Origin: Acetobacteraceae bacterium
GTDB taxonomy: Bacteria; Pseudomonadota; Alphaproteobacteria; Acetobacterales; Acetobacteraceae
Assembly (NCBI GenBank): GCA_025356735.1
Contig: JANXRT010000521.1
Location: 1-5,495 of the forward strand
DNA: 5,495 nt
Direction of reading: 5' to 3'
Shown here: piece after piece, positions 1-5,495 of the stretch
How positions within the stretch are numbered: the first letter of the stretch is position 1
Layout: every line of letters begins with the position of its first letter
Made by a program: the position numbers and the translations under genes
Notes under the pieces: generated by a model
What the model saw: only the letters and a program-made list of their open reading frames with translations
The model's database searches: none
What the model was told of the DNA's origin: nothing

Positions 1-133
1 AGCGAGGTGCGCCACCTCCGTGTGCCGACGGCCAGTCCAACTACAACCTTCGACGTCTGATCCGGCTGTGGCTGAACCTTGCCACCAGTTTTTCGCTGAC
101 GCCGCCGCGGTTGGCCGCCCTGGCCGGCGCCTG
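1..133 (+). pseudogene. C-terminal remnant of a family 2 glycosyltransferase, probably frameshifted and truncated
   Basis: Reading frame 3 from base 30 to the TGA at 131-133 encodes a segment beginning GQSNYNLRRLIRLWLN and ending in TPPRLAALAGA. This resembles the stretch G-x-S-x-Y-x-L-R-x-L ... F-S-x-x-P-L-R-L-A after the catalytic domain of membrane-associated GT2 enzymes, which move sugars onto polyprenyl phosphate or similar acceptors. Just upstream, frame 1 encodes EVRH (bases 4-15), which matches the V-R-H-x-P-R block that normally precedes the G-x-S-x-Y block in these proteins. The two blocks are 17 nt apart where 18 would keep one frame, so a one-base loss near 16-20 is likely. The relatives I have in mind usually continue into one or two membrane helices after the L-R-L-A block. 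Here a stop follows at once, and no frame beyond it encodes a hydrophobic segment. The family assignment rests on a short motif, and the 5' part is outside the window. Confidence 0.5.
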
Positions 134-140
134 ACCGGAA

Positions 141-779
141 CTACCGGAGCGTCGGGAAAGCGGCGAACACCGAAGCCGGCGGCCTGAACGACCGGTAGGC
201 TGCGCCATCGGCGGCGAAAGCCTCGAACTGCGAGCCGGCGCGGGGCGCGGGGCGTTGCCACTGCGCCATGACGCGGCGCCGGTATGGCTCACCCAGCGCC
301 GAGGTCTGCGAGTGATAGGCCGCCGCGGCCGAAGGCCAGGCGCCGGTCTGGACGAACAGCGTGTTCAGAAACCAGCCGGCATAGCGGGCGTTGGCGTGCG
401 GATCGAATGCCTGGGCGAGGTCGGAGAAGGCATGCGGATGGTGCAACAGGTTGATCTGCATGCAGCCGACATCGACCGATTGGACCCCGCGGGCGCGAAG
501 TTCCATGACCGCCGCGATGGCTCGGGCCTTGGTGGCGTAGAAATGGCCCTCGCCCTCGGCGTTGATCGTCCATGGCCAGGGGTTGAGTTTCCCCGCCTCG
601 TCCGGGCGTCCGGTTTCAACGTTGGCGATGGCTTCGAGCAGCCGTGCGGGCAGCCTGGAGTCAAGTTCGGCCGCGGTGATGGCACGCTGGCACAGCAGCG
701 CCTCCGGAGACATCGCGGCGGATGCCGGCGAGGCAAGCACCAGGGCCGCAAACATCACAAATAATCGCAGACGGTTCAA
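141..779 (-). CDS. Secreted lytic transglycosylase (SLT domain)
   Basis: This is a predicted 212-residue peptidoglycan lytic transglycosylase, which would cleave the MurNAc-GlcNAc bond in the periplasm. Residues 1-21 form a signal peptide: N-terminal N-R-L-R, a hydrophobic core, and an A-S-A cleavage site after residue 21. The SLT fold follows. The likely catalytic Glu55 lies in IANVETG, an NPWPWTIN block is at 66-73, the G-C-M-Q motif is at 105-108 (matching the usual G-L-M-Q), and A-Y-H-S-Q is at 154-158 (matching A-Y-N-A-G). I chose the TTG at 779 because it gives basic residues before the hydrophobic core and has AGGCGG eight bases upstream. The ATG at 755 would give a signal peptide with no charged N-region and no Shine-Dalgarno. 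The frame stays open to 1034, but that part overlaps the small upstream gene and looks non-coding. The gene follows the 48-residue membrane protein gene after 23 bp and is probably co-transcribed with it. Its specific role (wall turnover, or insertion of an envelope machine) cannot be told. Confidence 0.87.
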   Translation of the reverse strand: MNRLRLFVMFAALVLASPASAAMSPEALLCQRAITAAELDSRLPARLLEAIANVETGRPDEAGKLNPWPWTINAEGEGHFYATKARAIAAVMELRARGVQSVDVGCMQINLLHHPHAFSDLAQAFDPHANARYAGWFLNTLFVQTGAWPSAAAAYHSQTSALGEPYRRRVMAQWQRPAPRAGSQFEAFAADGAAYRSFRPPASVFAAFPTLR

Positions 780-787
780 TGACTTGG

Positions 788-793
788 CCGCCT
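788..793 (-). promoter_or_regulatory. Shine-Dalgarno for the lytic transglycosylase TTG start
   Basis: The minus strand reads AGGCGG, then eight bases, then TTG at 779. It lies in the 23-bp gap after the stop of the small membrane protein gene. It supports the TTG start over the downstream GTG and ATG codons, which have no purine-rich site at the right distance. Confidence 0.5.
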
Positions 794-802
794 GCCCGGA
801 TG

Positions 803-949
803 TCAAACGAAAAGGAAGTGCAAGCCGAGCACCATGGCGGCGACCAGGGACAAGGCGGCCAGCACCGGCCCGAGGCGCGGGATGGCGGAAGGACGGTCCC
901 GGGCACCGGATGTGCGCCAGGCGGCATCGGCGTGGAGATGTTCGGCCAT
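803..949 (-). CDS. Small single-pass membrane protein (48 aa), function unknown
   Basis: ATG at 949 to TGA at 803-805 encodes 48 residues. The first 25 or so are polar and mixed in charge (starting MAEHLHADAAWRTSG, with several Arg and Pro). Residues 28-48 form one hydrophobic stretch rich in Leu, Ala and Val, running to the C-terminus and ending HFLFV. This suits a tail-anchored or N-in single-helix inner-membrane protein. A strong GGGAGG lies seven bases upstream of the ATG, which is the best evidence that this frame is translated. The larger frames over the same DNA give Pro/Arg/Cys-rich sequences typical of high-GC shadows. The gene sits 81 bp after the PEPC-family gene and 23 bp before the transglycosylase gene, so a partner or accessory role for the transglycosylase is a reasonable inference. 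I recognise no family. It is short enough to be missed by automatic gene calling. Confidence 0.72.
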   Translation of the reverse strand: MAEHLHADAAWRTSGARDRPSAIPRLGPVLAALSLVAAMVLGLHFLFV

Positions 950-956
950 GAGGGAT

Positions 957-962
957 CCTCCC
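957..962 (-). promoter_or_regulatory. Strong Shine-Dalgarno of the 48-aa membrane protein gene
   Basis: The minus strand reads GGGAGG followed by ATCCCTC and then ATG. The seven-base spacing is near optimal. The SD can also pair with the bases just after it (GAGG with CCTC around an ATC loop), forming a small hairpin that might partly mask the site. The stem is only 4 bp, so this may have no effect. Confidence 0.7.
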
Positions 963-1030
963 GCGCGGAGCATGGGCGCAAGCGCGATCGAAAAGCAAAC
1001 ACTTCGAAGGAACGCGTTGTGATTGCGGCT

Positions 1031-3814
1031 TCAACCGAAGGCGCCGACCTCGTGGGTGACGGCGGTTGCGATCTCCCGCACCAGCGCGAACAGCCGCCGG
1101 ATCGGCTCGAATATTTCGACATGCTCCCGGAGGTAGGCACCCGGCGCGCGTTGGCCGGCCGGCTCGCCATAGTCGAACTCCGCGGTGGCGTCGGGGGCAA
1201 GGGGAAAAATCTCGGCCAGCAGGTTGAGCGCGGGCTCGATGTCGAGCTGCAGGATCGTCGCCTCCATGGTCGCGCGGGTGACGCCGTGGCGCGGCGAGAA
1301 ATCGGGGATTTCGGTGGCGAGCAGCCAGATGCGGTGGATCAGCGCTAGCCGGATGGCGTGCAGCAACACCTCCCGGGTTTGCATCCGGGGCGCATCCGGC
1401 CAGGCGAAGCGCAGCGCCAAGTGGTCGGACTGGATGCGGCGGAACATCGACTGCGCAGACGCCCAGATGTTGAGCCGCTCCAGCGCCCGGGCAACGGACA
1501 TCAGCGCCTCCCGACGCCCGGGTCTTTGGGTATGCGCCGCGCGGTCAAGCCAGATGCGCGGGTCGAGCGTGCCGATGACGGCGCTCAGCACCTCGATCTC
1601 GGAGTGGGCGAGGCCGTGGGCGGCGAGCTCGATCGCGCGGCGGAACCGGCGCGAATTCTGGTGCAGTTCGGAAAACTGCTCGGGATGGCGGGAAGCGGCG
1701 GTGCCGATGCCCTGCAGCGTGTTGGCGAACCAGCCGACCTGCTGCAGGATCGCGTTGTTGGGGATTGCGCGCAGCTCGCGCGGATGGCGGATGCGCGCCG
1801 CCCCGCCCATGCCGTCGCTTTGGCGCGATGCGGGGCGCGATCCGGTCGGGTCGATCAACGCCGGGCCGAACGTGCCAAGCAACGCGGCATAGCCGGCATC
1901 CTCGACCAGGCCGCTCATGCCGACGCGGATCGTCGCGAAGAAGTCGGCGGCGAAATCGGGTGCTGCGTAGATCGGGTCCTCGATCGGCCCGGCGGCTGGA
2001 TGGAAGGCGTGGTCGGCGATGCCGGCGATGGTCGCCAGCGCCAGTTCCGGCGTGCCGAACAGCAAATAACCGTCGCCGCCCTGGAAGGCGCTTTCCTCGC
2101 GCACCGGCAGGCCGGCCCGGTTGAGCGCCTGGCGCGAGGCGGTCGGCGAGAGATATTTCAGCCGGTCGGCGAGCGAGTTGGGGTGGCCGCCACGCCCGAT
2201 GCCCTCGCCATGGGTGTCGAACAGCACGACCTCGATCCCCTTGACGCCGTAGCGAGACAGGGTTTCGGCGATCTTCAGCCGCAGCCGCTCGATCAGGTAG
2301 CTGGCGGCGAGCTGGCCGACATAGCGGCCGGAATCCGAGTAGCCGAACTGCAAGGCCAGCCGGCCAGTGCGCTGCAGGTATTTTCGAAAATGCGGGCTGC
2401 GGAGGGCTTCCTCAAGCACATACGCGCCGTTCTCCAGCGCGTCCGCGGTCTCGAACAGAGGGCTGATCTCGATGTGCTCCTCAATCCCGAACAGCTTCGC
2501 CAGCCACAGCGCCGCGAGCAGCGTGTAGCCACTTTCGGTCTCGGCGATCAGGAAGCGCACCGGCACCGAGCCGTCGATGTGCTTTATTATCTGTGCCACC
2601 GTCATCATCAGCTTGGCGGCCGACGCCTGCTCGGTCAGCAGCGCGCCGAAATCGACGGGCGATGGCTGGACAGCATCGAGGGCGGCATTGATGGCGGCGA
2701 ACAGGCCGCGGCGCCGGGCCGGGTCCTCCGGCGGATCGGCGATGCTCAGGCGTTGGCGGACGACGTTGTGCAGTTGAGCCGCGTTGAGCCGGACATGGGT
2801 GTGGGCGAGCGACAGGCCGTGCGCCACCAGCCCGGCACGGGCCACGCTGAGCGCCAGCTTCGTGTGCTCATCGGCGGCGGCCACCGCCGATGTGAACAAC
2901 GCCAGCAGCGGCGCCGGGGTGATCAGCGCCGCGTCCCGGTGATCGATCAGGGCGTGCGCGAAGGCGGCGACGGCGGCGGGCTCGGGCTCGGCGGGGACCG
3001 TCTCGATCTGGCGATCCACCGCGGCGATGGCGATGGCGGTCCGGCCGGCCAGCGCCTCGGTACCGGGCAGAGCCTGGAACTGGGATTGCAGGCGCCGCAG
3101 CTGCAGCCGCTTCATTTCCAGGCGAAGCTTCAAGGTGTCCCACCAGCCGATGTCGGTGCGTCCGTCGGTGTCGTAGCCGACCCAGCTGGTCAGGATGATC
3201 GGCTTTGGCGTGAGCTCGGTCCAGCGATCCGGCCAGGAGCTGCGCGCGACCGACAGCAGCGCCGCGTTGAAGCGGTCGAGTGCGTCGCGGCCGCGCGCGA
3301 TGGCGGCGTTGGCTTGGGCAAACTCCTCAGCCAACGTCGGCCGGCTCGGCCGGTGCGAGGCGAACGGCGGCGACGCCCGGCCGCAGGCGGCTTCGGCCAG
3401 CGCGTGCCCGACCGGCAGAGGTAGCGCGAAGGTCGGATGGGCGGTGAACACCGCCGCGAACCGCGAGCGCTCCACCGTGGCGCGGAACTGCGCCCACGGC
3501 ACCGGGCTGTCGTTGGGGTCGGGGCGGTGCAGCGACTGCGCCAGCGCCACCAGCCTGGCGTCGTTCACTGCCGGTTCGGTGCCGCCGACGTATTTTCCAA
3601 TTCGCTGTGCGCGGTCGGCGAAGGCGGCGTCACGCAGCTGGCGAACCAGCTCCTCGAGGGCCGTCTCCGGCAGGGCGCCGGTGTCAATCTGCCGGGTGAT
3701 CGCCAGCGCGACCGACAGCACCGGGCTGCCGAACGGGTCCTCGGCGGCGCGTTGCATGGCGCGGGCAGTGAGGTCGAGCAGGTTTGCGGCCAGATCGTGC
3801 GGGGTTTCGTCCAT
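1031..3814 (-). CDS. Phosphoenolpyruvate carboxylase family protein, divergent active site
   Basis: The 927-residue length fits PEPC (about 880-970), the cytosolic enzyme that carboxylates PEP to oxaloacetate to refill the TCA cycle. Conserved landmarks are FTAHPT with His126 (E. coli His138); T-S-W at 209-211; R342 in HVRLN (likely E. coli Arg396); PLFET with Glu455 and GYSDS with Asp494 (metal ligands Glu506 and Asp543); GIGRGG with Arg541 (Arg587); GSRPA at 658-662; and LRAIP at 681-685. Several usual residues differ: HPTE is HPTF; GGDRDGNP is GYDTDGRT (213-220); the K of YSDSxKDAG is Arg497; FHGRGG is FDTHGE (532-537), losing His579 and Arg581; and WTQNR after LRAIPW is LQQVG, losing another arginine. 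The C-terminus is VGAFG, not the usual N-T-G. The start is fixed by an in-frame TGA three codons upstream at 3821-3823; no clear Shine-Dalgarno is visible. Family membership is secure. Whether it is a working PEPC (ppc) or a paralogue with another substrate or role is open, so I assign no symbol. Confidence 0.88.
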   Translation of the reverse strand: MDETPHDLAANLLDLTARAMQRAAEDPFGSPVLSVALAITRQIDTGALPETALEELVRQLRDAAFADRAQRIGKYVGGTEPAVNDARLVALAQSLHRPDPNDSPVPWAQFRATVERSRFAAVFTAHPTFALPLPVGHALAEAACGRASPPFASHRPSRPTLAEEFAQANAAIARGRDALDRFNAALLSVARSSWPDRWTELTPKPIILTSWVGYDTDGRTDIGWWDTLKLRLEMKRLQLRRLQSQFQALPGTEALAGRTAIAIAAVDRQIETVPAEPEPAAVAAFAHALIDHRDAALITPAPLLALFTSAVAAADEHTKLALSVARAGLVAHGLSLAHTHVRLNAAQLHNVVRQRLSIADPPEDPARRRGLFAAINAALDAVQPSPVDFGALLTEQASAAKLMMTVAQIIKHIDGSVPVRFLIAETESGYTLLAALWLAKLFGIEEHIEISPLFETADALENGAYVLEEALRSPHFRKYLQRTGRLALQFGYSDSGRYVGQLAASYLIERLRLKIAETLSRYGVKGIEVVLFDTHGEGIGRGGHPNSLADRLKYLSPTASRQALNRAGLPVREESAFQGGDGYLLFGTPELALATIAGIADHAFHPAAGPIEDPIYAAPDFAADFFATIRVGMSGLVEDAGYAALLGTFGPALIDPTGSRPASRQSDGMGGAARIRHPRELRAIPNNAILQQVGWFANTLQGIGTAASRHPEQFSELHQNSRRFRRAIELAAHGLAHSEIEVLSAVIGTLDPRIWLDRAAHTQRPGRREALMSVARALERLNIWASAQSMFRRIQSDHLALRFAWPDAPRMQTREVLLHAIRLALIHRIWLLATEIPDFSPRHGVTRATMEATILQLDIEPALNLLAEIFPLAPDATAEFDYGEPAGQRAPGAYLREHVEIFEPIRRLFALVREIATAVTHEVGAFG

Positions 3815-3867
3815 GGGCGATCATGGCAAGCGAGAAGCCGGCTCGGCAAGGGCTTGTTCGCAGTTGC

Positions 3868-3884
3868 AGCAAACTACTTTTGCT
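3868..3884. repeat. Short inverted repeat upstream of the PEPC-family gene
   Basis: AGCAAA and TTTGCT form a perfect 6-bp inverted repeat around the 5-base spacer CTACT, 54-70 bp before the start codon. It could be an operator half-site pair or a small hairpin in the leader. A repeat this short can also arise by chance. Confidence 0.3.
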
Positions 3885-4013
3885 CGCCGCGCGGATGGCC
3901 GAACAGAGGATCACCCCCCCAGCATCGGTGGTATGCAACGGCGAGTTGATGCCTGCTTGGTCGGAATGCCGGTTTCGTCAGGGATCCCACTTTGTCGGGC
4001 AGACAGAGGCTAT

Positions 4014-4044
4014 CCGTGCGAACCAATCGCTTCAACCCGTGCGA
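4014..4044. repeat. 8-bp direct repeat CCGTGCGA downstream of the permease gene
   Basis: CCGTGCGA occurs at 4014-4021 and 4037-4044, with starts 23 bp apart (about two helical turns), just after the permease stop. Such spacing could suit tandem binding of a regulator, but the repeat is short and its function unknown. Confidence 0.25.
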
Positions 4045-4050
4045 TGCAGA

Positions 4051-4896
4051 TCAGCGAAGCCACCGCGCAAGGAAGCTCTCGCGCGGGCCAACAGCGAGGC
4101 CGCCAACCCACATGGTTCCGGCGCTGAGCACGATGGCCGGGCCGGCCGGAATGTCGAAGTGGAACGACAGCAGCAGGCCGGCATAGGCCGAGATCACCGC
4201 GATGGCGACGGAGGCCTGGATCTGTCCTCCCAGATGCGGCGAAAAATGCCGGGCGGCGATCGCCGGCAGCATCATCAGCCCGACCGACATCAGCGTGCCG
4301 AGTGCCGCGAAGCCGCCGACCACGGCGAGCACCACCAGGGCCATGAAGGCGAGGTGCCACACCCCGCCGCGCCCGCCGGCCGCGCGCAGGAAGCCGGGAT
4401 CGAAACTCTCCAGGATCAACGGCCGCCAGATCAGCGCCAGGCCTGGCAGCGCGATGGTGGCGACGCCGGCCATGCTGACCAGCGCCGCGTCATCGACCGC
4501 CAGCACGCTGCCGAACAGCAGGTGGGACAAATCGACGCCGCGCTGGGCCGAGACCAGCGCCACGCCAAGTGCCAAGGCCAGCAGATAGACGCCGGCGAGC
4601 TGGCTGTCCTCGCGCCCGCCGGTGGCGCGAGTCAGCCAGCCGGCGAGGATGGCGACGCCGAGCCCGGCGATGATCCCGCCGGCGCCCATGGCGGCAAAAG
4701 ACAGCCCGCCGAACAGCGCGCCGAGCGCGATGCCGGGCAGGATGCCGTGCTGCAGCACGTCGCTCATCAGGCTCATGCGGCGCAGCACGAGGAACACGCC
4801 AAGCGGCGGGCCGGCCAGCGACAGAGCGACGCAGCCGGCTAGCGCGCGGCGCATGAAGCCAAGTTCGAACGGCGCGATCAGGACGTCGAAAATCAT
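4051..4896 (-). CDS. Metal ABC transporter permease (ABC-3 family, zinc/manganese type)
   Basis: This 281-residue, highly hydrophobic protein, probably with eight or so membrane helices, would form the inner-membrane channel of a zinc or manganese importer. Family landmarks are L-R-R-M-S-L-M-S-D-V-L-Q-H-G-I-L-P-G at 38-55 (the usual RRMSLxxDxLxHxxLPG block), LFGS at 127-130, MSVGLMMLPAIAAR at 203-216 (usual VGxLLVxALLxxPAAxAR), and DIPAGPAIVL at 248-257. The ATG at 4896 overlaps the stop of the upstream ATPase gene as TGATG, implying translational coupling and fixing the start; the frame upstream of it is a shadow of the ATPase gene. The sequence does not say which metal is carried. ZnuB, AztB and MntB/SitC-type permeases all share these motifs, so I give no symbol. 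The partner ATPase lies directly upstream; the binding protein is probably encoded outside the window. Confidence 0.9.
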   Translation of the reverse strand: MIFDVLIAPFELGFMRRALAGCVALSLAGPPLGVFLVLRRMSLMSDVLQHGILPGIALGALFGGLSFAAMGAGGIIAGLGVAILAGWLTRATGGREDSQLAGVYLLALALGVALVSAQRGVDLSHLLFGSVLAVDDAALVSMAGVATIALPGLALIWRPLILESFDPGFLRAAGGRGGVWHLAFMALVVLAVVGGFAALGTLMSVGLMMLPAIAARHFSPHLGGQIQASVAIAVISAYAGLLLSFHFDIPAGPAIVLSAGTMWVGGLAVGPRESFLARWLR

Positions 4897-5495
4897 CAGG
4901 CAGCGGAGTGGGAGAGGCTGTCTTCCGCCACGCCGAAGCTGGCGCGGGCACGGTTCGCGGGTGACAGCGCGACGGTGCTGGGACCCCAGGCGATGCACCC
5001 GCCCGCCATCAGCAGCGTTTGCGGAAAATACCGCAGGATGAAGCCGGTATCATGCAAGACCGCGATTACCGTGCGGCCTTGCTGATGCCATCTCAGCAGG
5101 ATGTCGAGCAGGTCGGCAGCCGTGCGCTCATCGACGGCGCCGAACGGTTCGTCGAGCAGCATCACCGGCGCGTCCTGCACCAGGAGCCGGGCGAACAGGG
5201 CGCGCTGGAGCTGCCCGGCCGACAGCGCGCCGATCGGCTTCGCGGCAAGGTCGAGAATGCCCGTTGCCGCCAGCGCGGCCTCGCCCGTGCCCCGCATCGA
5301 TGCCGAGATGTTTCCGAAGGCGCCGGTGCGCCGCCAATGGCCGAGCCGCACCAAGTCGCCGCAGGAAATCGGAAAGCCGAGGTCGAGTTCGGCCCGTTGC
5401 GGCAGCAGCGCGATTGCCGCGGGCGCCCCATCGAAGGCATGCGCGGCTGTGTTGCCGCGCGGCATGGCGTCCATGGAAGGCTGTAAATCGAAGTG
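4896..5495 (-). CDS. Metal ABC transporter ATP-binding protein, 5' end outside window
   Basis: The frame is open to the right edge, leaving 199 visible residues. This is the energising subunit of the importer whose permease follows. Visible motifs, counted from the window edge, are the Q-loop in ALLPQRAELDLGFP (Gln33), matching the V-P-Q-R-x-x-x-D-x-x-F-P of zinc/manganese ATPases; the signature LSAGQ at 91-95 (usually LSGGQ); Walker B VMLLDEP at 111-117 followed by FGAVD; and the H-loop His148 in VLHD. Walker A is missing because it lies upstream of the edge. An ATG at 5474 would start the protein after Walker A and is unlikely to be the true start; the seven codons before it are open. A full protein of about 240-260 residues is expected. 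The gene overlaps the permease start by one base. It is ZnuC-, AztA- or MntA-like; the metal is not determined. Confidence 0.88.
   Translation of the reverse strand, partial: HFDLQPSMDAMPRGNTAAHAFDGAPAAIALLPQRAELDLGFPISCGDLVRLGHWRRTGAFGNISASMRGTGEAALAATGILDLAAKPIGALSAGQLQRALFARLLVQDAPVMLLDEPFGAVDERTAADLLDILLRWHQQGRTVIAVLHDTGFILRYFPQTLLMAGGCIAWGPSTVALSPANRARASFGVAEDSLSHSAA

Larger units (their letters stand above)
3815..4050 (-). promoter_or_regulatory. Intergenic region between the metal permease and PEPC-family genes; probable promoter of the latter
   Basis: No frame here gives a convincing protein, and I see no tRNA or clear terminator. The 236-bp gap is far longer than the spacing inside the neighbouring gene pairs, so the PEPC-family gene probably has its own promoter here. 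Only weak -35/-10 candidates are visible, for example TTGAAG, 17 bases, TAGCCT on the minus strand near 4032-4004. The region also holds a run of seven C (3914-3920), a 6-bp inverted repeat and an 8-bp direct repeat, listed separately. The promoter role is inferred from position. Confidence 0.3.

Noticed and set aside
1015..1050. Possible terminator hairpin at the 3' end of the PEPC-family gene
   Set aside because: The GGCTTC...GAAGGC arms have a mismatch, overlap the last codons and are not followed by a T-run on the minus strand.
661..1200. Minus-strand frame of 179 codons spanning the gap after the PEPC-family gene
   Set aside because: It overlaps three better-supported genes, and its Ser/Pro/Arg/Cys-rich product has no motif. 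The 48-residue frame in the same region has the RBS and a membrane helix.
1358..3424. Long plus-strand open frame of 688 codons antisense to the PEPC-family gene
   Set aside because: It is rich in Arg, Gln and Gly with no recognisable motif and no good RBS. It mirrors the codon bias of the high-GC gene on the other strand, which has clear PEPC motifs.
3815..3845. Weak promoter-like pair (TTGCCG, 18 bases, CATGAT) right before the PEPC-family start
   Set aside because: Matches to consensus are poor, and the -10 would sit so close to the ATG that the transcript would be nearly leaderless.
3684..3938. Minus-strand 84-codon frame in the gap upstream of the PEPC-family gene
   Set aside because: It has no RBS, runs 130 bp into the PEPC-family gene in another frame and becomes Arg/Pro-rich there. 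No sign of a real leader peptide.
3784..4842. Plus-strand frame of 352 codons antisense to the permease gene
   Set aside because: Its composition is dominated by His, Gln, Arg and Asp, typical of a reverse-strand shadow. The opposite strand encodes an unmistakable ABC-3 permease.

Overview
The window is high-GC DNA, densely packed with genes that nearly all lie on the minus strand. The GC content, the type of lytic transglycosylase (NPWPWTIN and VDVGCMQIN blocks) and the gene style suggest an alphaproteobacterium, possibly Rhodospirillales or Hyphomicrobiales. This placement is inferred from family resemblance, not from a marker gene.

Reading in the direction of transcription (high to low coordinates), the window opens with the 3' part of an ABC transporter ATPase gene whose start, including Walker A, lies beyond the right edge. 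Its stop overlaps the start of an ABC-3 family (zinc/manganese type) permease gene as TGATG. The substrate-binding protein expected for such an importer is not in the window. A 236-bp intergenic stretch (3815-4050) with no convincing gene follows. Next is a 927-residue protein of the phosphoenolpyruvate carboxylase family. It keeps the catalytic histidine, the two metal-binding acids and the GRGG arginine, but has lost several residues that are otherwise nearly invariant, including arginines expected to contact the PEP phosphate. It also lacks the usual C-terminal TG ending.

After an 81-bp gap come two closely spaced minus-strand genes: a 48-residue single-pass membrane protein with a very strong Shine-Dalgarno sequence, and, 23 bp later, a secreted lytic transglycosylase that probably starts at a TTG codon. 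This pair looks like a small envelope operon.

The first 133 bases hold, on the plus strand and converging on the transglycosylase gene, the tail of what looks like a family 2 glycosyltransferase. It appears frameshifted near base 16-20 and ends before the C-terminal membrane helices common in that group, so it is probably a decayed remnant.

The most interesting items are the divergent PEPC-family protein, the tiny membrane protein next to the transglycosylase, and the glycosyltransferase remnant. I saw no RNA gene, CRISPR array, insertion sequence or clear rho-independent terminator.
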